Shown piece after piece: positions 1 to 8,006 of a stretch of 64,000 nucleotides of DNA (its first letter is position 1; every line of letters begins with the position of its first letter). This DNA is from Yeosuana aromativorans (GTDB lineage: Bacteria > Bacteroidota > Bacteroidia > Flavobacteriales > Flavobacteriaceae): contig NZ_BMNR01000003.1 of assembly GCF_014646655.1 (NCBI RefSeq), positions 285,049-349,048 of the forward strand. Direction: 5' to 3'. The notes under the pieces were generated by a model that was given only the letters and a program-made list of their open reading frames with translations, was not told the DNA's origin and did no database searches. The translations under genes and the position numbers were made by a program.

Positions 1-233
1 ATATGGTGTACCAGTAATACAGAAAATATAATCAGTACAATGATGCCACCCGCATATACGGTGAGTTGAATAGCAGCCAAAAAGTTGTAATCAATTAAAA
101 AATAAATACCTGCAATGCCACATAAAACAAACAATAGATAAATAACAGATCGAAGCATTTTACGACTGCTAACTGATGCCATTGCAAACACAATGATTAT
201 GAAGGCTATGATATAAAATATGATTCTTTCCAT
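1..233 (-). CDS. nuoJ: NADH-quinone oxidoreductase subunit J, partial (3' end outside window)
   Basis: Reading the minus strand from the ATG at 233 gives 77 codons with no stop before the window edge. The translation is very hydrophobic, starts MERIIFY and contains AAIQLTVYAGG, a signature of NuoJ, a membrane-arm proton-pumping subunit of complex I. It follows nuoI by 4 bases in the same operon and is probably translationally coupled to it. Only the N-terminal three transmembrane helices are visible. nuoK to nuoN would be expected further left, outside the window. Confidence 0.9.
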   Translation of the reverse strand, partial: MERIIFYIIAFIIIVFAMASVSSRKMLRSVIYLLFVLCGIAGIYFLIDYNFLAAIQLTVYAGGIIVLIIFSVLLVHH

Positions 234-237
234 ATGC

Positions 238-714
238 TTAATCTTCTATTCCTGCTCTAACTTTAGAACCCGGTTTATTTAAAACTCTTGTTAGTGCTGT
301 TCTGTCATATACAGAATTCTCAAAGTTCTGTCCCCATTTAATGGCATCTGTTGGGCAAGCATCAATGCACAGACCACACATGGTGCACATGCTTAAATGG
401 TACACAAATTTGTCTATCTTTTTTTTCTTTTTACCCGTTACCTCATCAATCCCTCTATCCCAAATAATTTCAATGGTTCCATTAGGGCATGCTAATTCGC
501 ATTTTTGACATCCTGTACAGGCATGCTCGTTATTTTCGTCATGCGGCATAATAACTTCACCCCTAAACCTATCAAACATTTTTAGGGTTGCCCTATTATC
601 CGGATACTGCTGCGTAATGGCTCCTTTTCTAGCGTTTAAAAAGTACTTGCCCGTTACGCTCATCCCTGTGAGCAAGGTTTTAATTCCGTTATATATATTT
701 GAAAGATAGCTCAT
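238..714 (-). CDS. nuoI: NADH-quinone oxidoreductase subunit I (two 4Fe-4S clusters)
   Basis: This 158-residue protein is the TYKY/NuoI subunit joining the peripheral arm of complex I to the membrane arm. Two CxxCxxCxxxCP motifs are visible, at C66-C76 and C110-C120, and carry clusters N6a and N6b. They pass electrons towards NuoB. A lysine run near residues 95-99 lies between the motifs. It sits 3 bases after nuoH and 4 bases before nuoJ. With no NuoG in this operon, NuoI would be the outermost iron-sulfur subunit and the likely docking site for reduced ferredoxin; that role is an inference. Confidence 0.95.
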   Translation of the reverse strand: MSYLSNIYNGIKTLLTGMSVTGKYFLNARKGAITQQYPDNRATLKMFDRFRGEVIMPHDENNEHACTGCQKCELACPNGTIEIIWDRGIDEVTGKKKKKIDKFVYHLSMCTMCGLCIDACPTDAIKWGQNFENSVYDRTALTRVLNKPGSKVRAGIED

Positions 715-717
715 AAC

Positions 718-1803
718 TTAAAACTGAATTGTTAATTTTTGCCAAACCAAAAATGCCATAAGCATGATATTTATAAGGTTAATTGGCAACAAATATTTCC
801 ACTCTAAACTTAGCAACTGATCAATACGCAATCGTGGGAATGTCCATCTAAACCACATCATTAAAAACACCAAAATCAATGCTTTTAATAAAAACCAAAA
901 CACACCTAACCAAGGCAGTGATTCGGTTATTCCGAAAGGTGACAACCACGCTCCAAAAAAGACGGTTGTTGCTATACATGCTATGATAAACATGTTTATA
1001 AATTCTGCTAAAAAGAAGTAGGCAAACTTCATTCCTGAGTACTCGGTGTGAAACCCTGCCCCAAGTTCAGATTCGGCTTCAACCATATCAAACGGTGCTC
1101 GGTTTGTTTCTGCCGTTCCAGCAATCATATAAATCATAAAGGCAATAATAGCTGGTACATGCCCTTGAACAATAAGCCACCCGTGTTTTTGAGTTTCCAC
1201 AATCTCTGAAAGCTGTAGCGAGCCGGTCAATAACACCATAGTCAATAATGACAGCCCAATGGATAATTCATAACTAATGGTTTGCACGCCACTACGCATA
1301 GCACCAATTAAAGCAAACTTGTTATTGCTACTCCAACCTGCCAATAAAATACCAATGACACCAATAGACGATATAGCTATTAAAAAGAAAATGCCAATAT
1401 TAATATCGAAAGCTTGAAATCCTTGTGTGAAAGGGAATATACCAAGTGCCATTAACGATGTAATAATCACAAAATAAGGTGCCAAATTGTATAAAAATTT
1501 ATCAGCTCTATCGGTACCTGTTAATTCTTTTGAAACCAATTTCAAAGCATCGGCCATGGTTTGCAATAAGCCTTGAAACCCTACTCTATTTGGACCTAAA
1601 CGTAATTGAAACCAAGCGGCCACGCGGCGTTCTAACAATACAAGGTACAATCCGGCCACTGCAAAAATCATTAAGTAAATGACCGCAACAATTACCATGG
1701 CTGTAATGCTTGCTGCTCCTTCTGGCATAAAGCCCACCAACCAATCTTGGAATGTTTGCGTTATATTTAAAGCTATATTCATAGTATTCATATTATCTAT
1801 CAA
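718..1803 (-). CDS. nuoH: NADH-quinone oxidoreductase subunit H
   Basis: This 361-residue polytopic membrane protein forms the quinone-chamber floor and the joint between the arms of complex I. Family signatures visible include LLERRVAAWFQLRLGPNRVG near residue 60, the acidic segment NRAPFDMVEAESELGAGFH in the loop before the later helices, and WFRWTFPRLRIDQL near the C-terminus. The longest start overlaps the end of nuoD by 11 bases; ATGs at codons 5 and 8 are alternatives. That overlap leaves no room for nuoE, nuoF or nuoG, which lie between nuoD and nuoH in the 14-gene operon. Confidence 0.95.
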   Translation of the reverse strand: MIDNMNTMNIALNITQTFQDWLVGFMPEGAASITAMVIVAVIYLMIFAVAGLYLVLLERRVAAWFQLRLGPNRVGFQGLLQTMADALKLVSKELTGTDRADKFLYNLAPYFVIITSLMALGIFPFTQGFQAFDINIGIFFLIAISSIGVIGILLAGWSSNNKFALIGAMRSGVQTISYELSIGLSLLTMVLLTGSLQLSEIVETQKHGWLIVQGHVPAIIAFMIYMIAGTAETNRAPFDMVEAESELGAGFHTEYSGMKFAYFFLAEFINMFIIACIATTVFFGAWLSPFGITESLPWLGVFWFLLKALILVFLMMWFRWTFPRLRIDQLLSLEWKYLLPINLINIMLMAFLVWQKLTIQF

Positions 1804-2914
1804 TATCTGGTATCACAAGGTCAAGTGTAGCCATAATGGCTACTAAATCGGCTATTTTACTTCCAACGGCTATATGGTTCAATACCGATAAGTTTGAAAA
1901 CCCTGGTGACCTGAACTTAAGTCGGTACGGATTTTTAGTTCCAGTACTGATAATGTAAACTCCCAATTCACCACGTGCTGTTTCCACTTTTTGGTAGTAC
2001 TCCCCTTTAGGTAATTTTATAACCGCATTGGTTTGTACCCTAAAATCACCTTCAGGAATGTTGTCAATCAATTGTTCAATGATTGATAAGGATTCCCACA
2101 TTTCCTGAATTCTAACTTGGTAACGGGCGTACGTATCGCCTTCGGTTCTTAAAGCTTCTTTAAAAGTTACTTGATCCAATGCACTATATGGATGATGTTT
2201 TCTCACATCACAAGAATAGCCAGAGGCCCGACCAACCGGCCCTGAAACTCCAAAAGAAATAGCATCTTCTTTAGACAAAACCCCAACGCCCATAGTCCGC
2301 TTTTGGAAAATAACGTTGTTGCTCAACAACCGATCATATTCAGGGATTTTGGTTTTAAAATGCGCCACAAAATCCTTAACCCGTTTCACAAAGTTGGGAT
2401 GAATATCAAACATCAATCCTCCAGGTACGTTGTAGTTCATGGTTAAACGTGCACCGCATGTTTCCTCAAAAATATCATTGATCATTTCACGATCCCTAAA
2501 CCCATAAAAATATGTGGTCAAGGCACCTACATCCATTCCCATTACGCCCCACCACAAGCAGTGCGAAGCAATTCTGGTCAGTTCTCCAATAATGGTTCGT
2601 ATAACTTTAATGCGGTCAGTAACTTCTAGTTGCAAGGCGTTTTCAACGGCTAAACAAACCGCTTCGTTATTTATATTGGCCGACAAATAATCCATTCTAT
2701 CTGTAAGATGGACAATTTGTTGGTAGCTGTCACGCTCGCACATTTTTTCAATGGAACGGTGTATATACCCTAAATCTGGGTCTACTTTTTTAATAATTTC
2801 GCCATCAATGGTCAACAACAATCGCAATACACCATGTGTTGCAGGATGCTGAGGTCCCATATTGATAAAGTATTCTTCTGATTTGAAATTATTATTTACA
2901 ACGGTAGTTTCCAT
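1793..2914 (-). CDS. nuoD: NADH-quinone oxidoreductase subunit D
   Basis: This 373-residue subunit is related to the NiFe-hydrogenase large subunit and forms the quinone reduction site together with NuoB. The family opening MGPQHPATHGVLRL is present near residue 19, as is the C-terminal ending DLVIPDIDR. It is a separate protein, not fused to NuoC as in Escherichia coli. It starts 2 bases after nuoC and overlaps nuoH. The hydrogenase-type cysteines are absent, as usual for NuoD. Confidence 0.95.
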   Translation of the reverse strand: METTVVNNNFKSEEYFINMGPQHPATHGVLRLLLTIDGEIIKKVDPDLGYIHRSIEKMCERDSYQQIVHLTDRMDYLSANINNEAVCLAVENALQLEVTDRIKVIRTIIGELTRIASHCLWWGVMGMDVGALTTYFYGFRDREMINDIFEETCGARLTMNYNVPGGLMFDIHPNFVKRVKDFVAHFKTKIPEYDRLLSNNVIFQKRTMGVGVLSKEDAISFGVSGPVGRASGYSCDVRKHHPYSALDQVTFKEALRTEGDTYARYQVRIQEMWESLSIIEQLIDNIPEGDFRVQTNAVIKLPKGEYYQKVETARGELGVYIISTGTKNPYRLKFRSPGFSNLSVLNHIAVGSKIADLVAIMATLDLVIPDIDR

Positions 2915-2916
2915 AA

Positions 2917-3378
2917 CTATTTGATAACCATGTTAATTTCATCTTCATAATCCTTTCTCAAAGGAAACCCTTCCCATTCGTCGGTTAAAAAAAGGCGTTT
3001 TAAATTCGGATGATTATTGAATTGAATTCCGAAGAAATCAAAGACTTCGCGTTCATGAAATTCGGCTGTTCTCCATATATCACAAACCGAATCAAAGGTT
3101 GGGTTTTCCCTATCAGCTGTTTTGACTTTTACAACAATACGATGTCTGTGAGTAGTGGACTCTAAATGATATACAACACCTAATTCTGGTTGCCAATCCA
3201 CACCGCTTAAGCAGTACAAATAATCAAAACTGGTGTCTGAATTGCTTTTTAATTGTGACATTAATTTGTGGAGGTGTTCTGGCTGAACCGAAATATTCAA
3301 AAACTGGGATTCTTCTTCAGAAAATTCCAAGTCAGGAATCCAAGAACTAATCAAATTTTGTAAAGCTTCATTTGTCAT
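2917..3378 (-). CDS. nuoC: NADH-quinone oxidoreductase subunit C
   Basis: This 153-residue 30-kDa subunit of the peripheral arm carries the family core ending in REVFDFFGIQFNNHPNLKRL and the terminal RKDYE motif near residues 141-145. It packs against NuoD and has no cofactor. It lies between nuoB (11-base gap) and nuoD (2-base gap) in the operon. The length is typical of unfused NuoC. Confidence 0.93.
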   Translation of the reverse strand: MTNEALQNLISSWIPDLEFSEEESQFLNISVQPEHLHKLMSQLKSNSDTSFDYLYCLSGVDWQPELGVVYHLESTTHRHRIVVKVKTADRENPTFDSVCDIWRTAEFHEREVFDFFGIQFNNHPNLKRLFLTDEWEGFPLRKDYEDEINMVIK

Positions 3379-3389
3379 AACATACCGTT

Positions 3390-3971
3390 TTATTGACCCT
3401 CATCAAATCCATCAATCGGATTGGCTTTGTGTTTCATGTTTTCAGTTCGAATTTTATCTTGAAGCATCAACATACCTTCTAAAAGCGCTTCAGGCCGTGG
3501 TGGACATCCGGGCACATATACATCTACTGGAATAACGTGGTCAGCTCCTTTTACTACTGAATACGTATTGTAAAAAAATGGTCCTCCAGAAATAGCGCAA
3601 GCACCCATGGCAATAACGTATTTTGGTTCGGCCATTTGATCGTATAAGCGTCTTAAAACCGGTGCCATTTTATTGACAATGGTCCCTGCTATGATAATTA
3701 AATCTGCCTGACGTGGGGAAGGCCTTGCTACCTCAAAACCAAAACGTGAGTAGTCATGCCTGGCTGCACCTGTTTGCATCATTTCAATGGCACAACAACT
3801 GGTTCCAAAATAAAGTGACCACAATGAATTTGAGCGTCCCCAGTTTATGATTTTATCTAACGATGTAACTATGACATTGGCGCCGTTTCCGGCTGGAATG
3901 ACCTTTCCAGGAAAATCATCCGGTATCTGTGGTGTGTTTTCTATTCCCATTTCAATGCTCCTTTTTTCCAT
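3390..3971 (-). CDS. nuoB: NADH-quinone oxidoreductase subunit B (cluster N2)
   Basis: This subunit carries cluster N2, the last iron-sulfur centre before quinone. The ligand pattern is visible as SCCAIEM, then MGACAISGG, then PGCPPRPEA. The longest start gives 193 residues and overlaps nuoA by 31 bases. The methionine at codon 8 (position 3950) gives a 10-base overlap and is an equally reasonable start. The gene is coupled to nuoA by the overlap. Confidence 0.95.
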   Translation of the reverse strand: MEKRSIEMGIENTPQIPDDFPGKVIPAGNGANVIVTSLDKIINWGRSNSLWSLYFGTSCCAIEMMQTGAARHDYSRFGFEVARPSPRQADLIIIAGTIVNKMAPVLRRLYDQMAEPKYVIAMGACAISGGPFFYNTYSVVKGADHVIPVDVYVPGCPPRPEALLEGMLMLQDKIRTENMKHKANPIDGFDEGQ

Positions 3972-4291
3972 GCATACAATAATCCTAATCCTAAAATGAA
4001 TAAGAAAAGAAGTATCTCTATAAAGCCAACGGCTCCAAAATCTTTAAATACAACTGCCCAAGGCACTAAAAAGGCCACCTCTACATCAAAAACCAAAAAC
4101 AAGATGGCAAATAGATAGTAGCCCACTTTAAATTGTACCCAAGTAGGCCCAATGGTAGTCATCCCACTTTCGTAAGGCTCCCTTTTTTGGACGTTATCCG
4201 ATTTATGGGAAATTAAATTCGACAGGAAATTGGCTCCGGCAACCAGAACAATTCCGGCTATTAAAAATACGATGATGGCTTCTGATCCCAT
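3941..4291 (-). CDS. nuoA: NADH-quinone oxidoreductase subunit A
   Basis: This 116-residue protein has three transmembrane segments. Visible family signatures are the loop KREPYESGM near residues 36-44 and the second-helix stretch [15 protein letters not shown]. It is the first gene of the minus-strand operon nuoABCDHIJ. Its predicted promoter lies at 4315-4322 with a CRP/FNR-like palindrome just upstream, giving a leader of about 18 bases. This suggests the whole operon is switched from this point. Confidence 0.95.
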   Translation of the reverse strand: MGSEAIIVFLIAGIVLVAGANFLSNLISHKSDNVQKREPYESGMTTIGPTWVQFKVGYYLFAILFLVFDVEVAFLVPWAVVFKDFGAVGFIEILLFLFILGLGLLYAWKKGALKWE

Positions 4292-4314
4292 TTAAAAATT
4301 CTATTTTAACGATT

Positions 4315-4322
4315 CAAAATTA
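4315..4322 (-). promoter_or_regulatory. Predicted -7 box of the nuo promoter
   Basis: On the minus strand these bases read TAATTTTG, a full match to the Bacteroidota -7 element TANNTTTG. No TTTG is seen at the usual -33 distance, as expected of an activator-dependent promoter. The predicted transcript start is near 4309. Confidence 0.55.
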
Positions 4323-4344
4323 GCGGTAATTATTGGCCTGTTTA

Positions 4345-4358
4345 ATGACTTAAGTCAG
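4345..4358. promoter_or_regulatory. CRP/FNR-like palindromic operator of nuo
   Basis: The bases ATGACTTAAGTCAG contain the perfect 12-base palindrome TGACTTAAGTCA. Its centre (4351.5) is 36.5 bases from the last base of the -7 box. That is about -42 from the inferred start, the class II activator position of CRP/FNR proteins. The same spacing recurs at the kor, fdx, nifJ and 53.75-kb promoters. Confidence 0.6.
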
Positions 4359-4391
4359 TTTTTAAAAATTTATTTAAAAACTGTTTTCCAT

Positions 4392-5405
4392 CTATTTTAC
4401 CATATATATTTCTCCTGAATAAAACAGGTCATTTGTTTTTGTAAACTTAGAGTTTGCTTTGACTTGTTTGGTTAAAGCATCTTCTCGTTCTTCAAAAGTG
4501 ACATCATCAAAACTTCTGATAATACCTGTTGCCAATGGATATTTTAACCGCACTAGCATTTGGTGCAATGTTGGATCTTTTTCTTTAGCGTCATGCACCA
4601 AAATATCGGCTTCTGTAATGCCATTTTCCCCAATGGTAACCACTTCTAGTTTCAATTTGTTTAACACCAATCCTTTGTCACGGTTTTTACCGAAAATCAT
4701 TGGTTTTCCATGTTCCAAGAAAATCTGCTTGTCTTCTTTTACGTCTTTACCGGTTACATTGCTATAACAGCCGTCATTAAAAATAACACAATTTTGTAAC
4801 ACCTCTATTAAAGAGGTCCCTTTAAATTTATGGGCTTCAATTAAAATCTGGGAAATATCCTTAGGCACATTTCCGCCTATTCTTGCAAAAAAGCGTGCAT
4901 TGGCGCCTAGAGCTAACTCGCCTGGACTAAATGGTGGCTGTGTGTTTCCGTAAGGTGATGATTTTGTTTTTTGACCTACTAATGATGTTGGTGAAAATTG
5001 CCCTTTTGTTAAGCCGTAGATTTCATTGTTGAACAACACAATATTCAAATCGATATTTCTGCGTAATACGTGAATAAAATGATTGCCACCAATGGCCATG
5101 GCGTCGCCATCGCCCGTCATGATCCAAACACTTAAATCTGGATTGGCAAGTTTAACACCTGTAGCAATACCCGGCGCTCTACCATGAATGGTGTGCATAC
5201 CGTATGTGTTCATATAATATGGAAAACGAGAGGAACATCCAATGCCTGAAATAAACACCACATCTTCTCGTTTTACACCCATTTCTGGAAGCGCTTTTTG
5301 CATAGAACGCAAAATAACATAGTCATCACATCCTGGGCACCACCTTACTTCCTGATCACTTTCAAAATCCCTGTACGTATATTTTTTTTCAACGATTGCT
5401 TCCAT
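4392..5405 (-). CDS. korB: 2-oxoacid:ferredoxin oxidoreductase, beta subunit (2-oxoglutarate type)
   Basis: This 337-residue protein is the thiamine diphosphate subunit of a two-subunit 2-oxoacid:ferredoxin oxidoreductase. It oxidises 2-oxoglutarate (or a related 2-oxoacid) with CoA and passes electrons through a [4Fe-4S] cluster to ferredoxin. Visible features are WCPGC (cysteines 23 and 26), GIGCSS (C57), the TPP/magnesium motif GDGDAMAIGG at about 98-107, and NNEIYG at about 126-131. It starts 2 bases after korA. Assignment to 2-oxoglutarate rests on similarity to the KorAB type of aerobic bacteria and could be another 2-oxoacid. Confidence 0.88.
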   Translation of the reverse strand: MEAIVEKKYTYRDFESDQEVRWCPGCDDYVILRSMQKALPEMGVKREDVVFISGIGCSSRFPYYMNTYGMHTIHGRAPGIATGVKLANPDLSVWIMTGDGDAMAIGGNHFIHVLRRNIDLNIVLFNNEIYGLTKGQFSPTSLVGQKTKSSPYGNTQPPFSPGELALGANARFFARIGGNVPKDISQILIEAHKFKGTSLIEVLQNCVIFNDGCYSNVTGKDVKEDKQIFLEHGKPMIFGKNRDKGLVLNKLKLEVVTIGENGITEADILVHDAKEKDPTLHQMLVRLKYPLATGIIRSFDDVTFEEREDALTKQVKANSKFTKTNDLFYSGEIYMVK

Positions 5406-5407
5406 AA

Positions 5408-7264
5408 TTATTTTACTAATTTTTTAAATTCATCAATCAGTTCATTATTTCCAAACGGTAACCCTTGCACCTTATTAAATTGCAAAAATTCAAAACCACT
5501 GAAATTCATCCGCAACACATTGGCAAACTGACCATTGTTTAATTCGCAAACCAAAATCTTTTTAAACCTTGATAATAGCTCTTTTGTGTTTTTTGGAAGT
5601 GGATTGATATAATTAAAGTGGGCAAATCCAATAGATTTATAGCCTTCTTGGTTTATCTGTTTAACTGCTGAGTGTAAAGACCCATAAGTGCCTCCCCAAC
5701 CAATTACCAATAAATCCCCGGAATCAGCAAATTCCGTTTTAATCTCAGGAATATAATTTTGAACACGTTTTACTTTTTCAGCCCTTAAATAAGTCATTTT
5801 TTCGTGATTCTCAGGAGCTTGGTTAACATTACCAGTTATACTGTCTTTTTCCAAACCTCCAACTCTGTGTTCTAATCCTGGCGTTCCTGGAATAGCCCAA
5901 TTACGAGCCAATGTCTTTTCATTTCGTGTATATGGATGCCAGTTTTCAACTGCCTCTTTGGTAATATTGTTTTTGATTTCTGGAAGTTGATCAACACTTT
6001 GTATTTTCCAAGGAGCTGATCCATTGGCAATATATCCATCGGTCAATAAAATAACTGGTGTCATATGCTCCAAGGCCAGTTTGGCTGCCTGAAACGCAAA
6101 ATCAAAACAGTTAGCCGGTGTGCTGGCTGCAATCACAATAACGGGACTTTCGCCATTTCTACCGTACATGGCCTGCATTAAGTCAGACTGCTCGGTTTTT
6201 GTTGGCAACCCGGTTGATGGACCACCACGCTGCACATTGACCACAACCAATGGTAATTCCATGGTCATTGCCAAACCTAAGGCTTCTCCTTTTAAGGCCA
6301 ATCCAGGTCCAGAGGTGGTAGTTATAGCTAAATCTCCCGCAAAGGACGCACCGATAGCTGATGCTATTCCAGCAATTTCATCTTCTGCTTGAAAAGCTTT
6401 GACCCCAAAATGTTTGTGTTTTACCAATTCATGTAATATGTCGGTGGCCGGTGTAATAGGATACGACCCTAAAAATAGCTCCAATCCCGATTTTTCGGCA
6501 GCAGCCAAGAATCCCCAAGCCGTTGCCGTGTTACCCATAATAACCCGATAGGTGCCAGAGGCCATTTTTGCTGGCGAAATGGTATAAGCGTTTGGTATGA
6601 GTTCCAGTGTTTCGGCAAAATAATACCCCGCATTCAACACCTTGGTATTGGCTTCAATCAAATGGGGTTTTGTTTTAAATTTTTTATTGAAAAAATCAAT
6701 AGTATGTTCTTTAGCACGTCCATACATCCAATATACCATACCTAGAGCAAACATGTTCTTGCTTCTGGTAATGGCTTTGTTGTCCAATCCTTCAACATCT
6801 TTCAAAGCTTCTTTGGTCAACGATGTCATATCCACCTGTATCACTCTATAATTGTCTAAACTATGATCTTCAAGCGGATTGGTTTCATATTGTGCCTTTT
6901 CCAGATTTTTTTTGGTAAACGCATCCGAATCTACTATTATAGTATGTCCAGGCTTTAATGCGTATAAATTGGTTTTCAAACCTGCTGGGTTCATGGCCAC
7001 CAATAAATCCAAATTATCGCCGGGTGTACTTACTTCTACACTGCCTATATGCACTTGGAATCCTGAAACGCCATATAAACTTCCTTGTGGCGCCCTGATC
7101 TCTGAAGGGTAATTTGGAAAGGTTGCAATATCATTTCCAAACATGGCAGACGTATCAGAAAACTGGGTTCCTGTCAACTGCATACCATCTCCTGAATCTC
7201 CAACAAACCGAATAACTACAGCTTCTAAAACTTCAGGTTGGATCTTCACTTTTTCTGTTAACAT
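5408..7264 (-). CDS. korA: 2-oxoacid:ferredoxin oxidoreductase, alpha subunit (gamma-alpha fusion)
   Basis: This 618-residue protein has an N-terminal gamma-type domain (about 15-200, with GDSGDGMQLTG near 22-32) fused to the alpha pyrimidine-binding domain (about 240-600, with GSYPITPATD and TTSGPGLALKGE). This is the usual architecture of the two-subunit enzyme, where KorA with KorB makes the active enzyme. It leads the korA-korB operon. Its promoter faces that of the ferredoxin gene and shares one palindromic operator with it, so the enzyme and its electron acceptor are probably expressed together. Confidence 0.9.
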   Translation of the reverse strand: MLTEKVKIQPEVLEAVVIRFVGDSGDGMQLTGTQFSDTSAMFGNDIATFPNYPSEIRAPQGSLYGVSGFQVHIGSVEVSTPGDNLDLLVAMNPAGLKTNLYALKPGHTIIVDSDAFTKKNLEKAQYETNPLEDHSLDNYRVIQVDMTSLTKEALKDVEGLDNKAITRSKNMFALGMVYWMYGRAKEHTIDFFNKKFKTKPHLIEANTKVLNAGYYFAETLELIPNAYTISPAKMASGTYRVIMGNTATAWGFLAAAEKSGLELFLGSYPITPATDILHELVKHKHFGVKAFQAEDEIAGIASAIGASFAGDLAITTTSGPGLALKGEALGLAMTMELPLVVVNVQRGGPSTGLPTKTEQSDLMQAMYGRNGESPVIVIAASTPANCFDFAFQAAKLALEHMTPVILLTDGYIANGSAPWKIQSVDQLPEIKNNITKEAVENWHPYTRNEKTLARNWAIPGTPGLEHRVGGLEKDSITGNVNQAPENHEKMTYLRAEKVKRVQNYIPEIKTEFADSGDLLVIGWGGTYGSLHSAVKQINQEGYKSIGFAHFNYINPLPKNTKELLSRFKKILVCELNNGQFANVLRMNFSGFEFLQFNKVQGLPFGNNELIDEFKKLVK

Positions 7265-7324
7265 AATGTATAACGTATTTAATTAATTTACTAAATTTAT
7301 TAAATGATACTTATTTAATGCCAC

Positions 7325-7332
7325 CAAATATA
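7325..7332 (-). promoter_or_regulatory. Predicted -7 box of the korAB promoter
   Basis: On the minus strand this reads TATATTTG, a full match to TANNTTTG. Its last base is 36.5 bases from the centre of the palindrome at 7355-7368. The predicted start is near 7319, giving a leader of about 55 bases. Confidence 0.55.
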
Positions 7333-7354
7333 ATTTCACTTTTTATTTTGAAAT

Positions 7355-7368
7355 ATGATTTATGTCAT
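7355..7368. promoter_or_regulatory. Shared CRP/FNR-like operator between korA and ferredoxin
   Basis: ATGATTTATGTCAT has arms ATGA and TCAT around six bases. The centre, 7361.5, is exactly 36.5 bases from the last base of the predicted -7 boxes on both sides (7325 leftward for korA, 7398 rightward for the ferredoxin). One dimer could therefore activate both divergent promoters from a class II position. Confidence 0.6.
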
Positions 7369-7390
7369 TAAAAAGAATTCAAATTAGGAT

Positions 7391-7398
7391 TAATATTG
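7391..7398 (+). promoter_or_regulatory. Predicted -7 box of the ferredoxin promoter
   Basis: TAATATTG matches five of the six fixed positions of TANNTTTG. It was chosen because it ends exactly 36.5 bases from the centre of the palindrome. The predicted start is near 7404, about 26 bases before the ATG. Confidence 0.45.
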
Positions 7399-7429
7399 CA
7401 ATGTATTATAATAAAAAACACTTTATATT

Positions 7430-7780
7430 ATGGCTATAATTATAACAGATGAATGTATAAACTGCGATGCATGTGTTTCAGAATGTCCCAACAACGCAAT
7501 TTATGAGCCAGATCAAAATTGGTCTTACTCTGATGAAACTGCCTTAAGCGGAACCGTAACTACTCCTTATGGAAAAGAGGTTGATGCCGATGCAGAAAAC
7601 GACCCAATTTCAGACGAATTTTATTTTATTGTTTCTGATAAATGTACCGAGTGTAAAGGATTCCATGATGAACCACAATGTGCTTCTGTTTGCCCAGTTG
7701 ACTGTTGCGTTCCTGATGAAAACCATGTTGAAACAGAAGCTCAGCTTTTAGCTAAAAAAGCTTGGTTGCACGGCGAATAA
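7430..7780 (+). CDS. 2[4Fe-4S] ferredoxin, Alvin type
   Basis: This 116-residue ferredoxin has a first cluster motif with cysteines 9, 12, 15 and 19. The second is C72-x2-C75-x8-C84-x3-C88, and its eight-residue gap is the hallmark of the Allochromatium (Alvin) type. About 50 residues separate the motifs, more than in short clostridial ferredoxins, and the protein is strongly acidic. Flanked by two ferredoxin-dependent oxidoreductases, it is the probable soluble carrier between KorAB, NifJ and a quinone-reducing acceptor. The latter may be the nearby complex I; that link is an inference. Confidence 0.9.
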   Translation: MAIIITDECINCDACVSECPNNAIYEPDQNWSYSDETALSGTVTTPYGKEVDADAENDPISDEFYFIVSDKCTECKGFHDEPQCASVCPVDCCVPDENHVETEAQLLAKKAWLHGE

Positions 7781-7880
7781 TTTGCTTTGTTATTTAAACA
7801 GTTTATTCACCTAGAATAAATATGTTTAAAAAGTAGGTTTAAAAAATTTACATACTTTTCAGTCATTTTTAAGTATGTTG

Positions 7881-7920
7881 AAAAAAGGTATAGCAATTGA
7901 TTTTGTTTATACCTTTTTTT
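7881..7920 (+). terminator. Rho-independent terminator after the ferredoxin gene
   Basis: The 12-base arm AAAAAAGGTATA at 7881-7892 pairs with TATACCTTTTTT at 7908-7919 across a 15-base loop and ends in a T run. It separates the ferredoxin transcript from nifJ. Confidence 0.75.
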
Positions 7921-7950
7921 ATGTCCGGCAGTCAGGTAAATTCTTCTAAT

Positions 7951-7964
7951 ATGATAAATATCAT
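7951..7964. promoter_or_regulatory. Upstream CRP/FNR-like site of nifJ
   Basis: ATGATAAATATCAT is a near-perfect palindrome of the same form as the operators at 4345 and 7355. Its centre is 42 bases, about four helical turns, upstream of the second nifJ site, so two dimers would bind the same DNA face. Confidence 0.45.
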
Positions 7965-7992
7965 AAAATTAATCTTCAGCTTTTTTTCAGAA

Positions 7993-8006
7993 CTGACATA
8001 AGTCAT
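7993..8006. promoter_or_regulatory. Promoter-proximal CRP/FNR-like site of nifJ
   Basis: CTGACATAAGTCAT contains TGACATAAGTCA. Counting 36.5 bases from its centre (7999.5) reaches the last base of a weak -7 candidate, TAATTTCA at 8029-8036, which keeps four of the six fixed positions. The spacing is that of the nuo and kor promoters. Confidence 0.5.
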
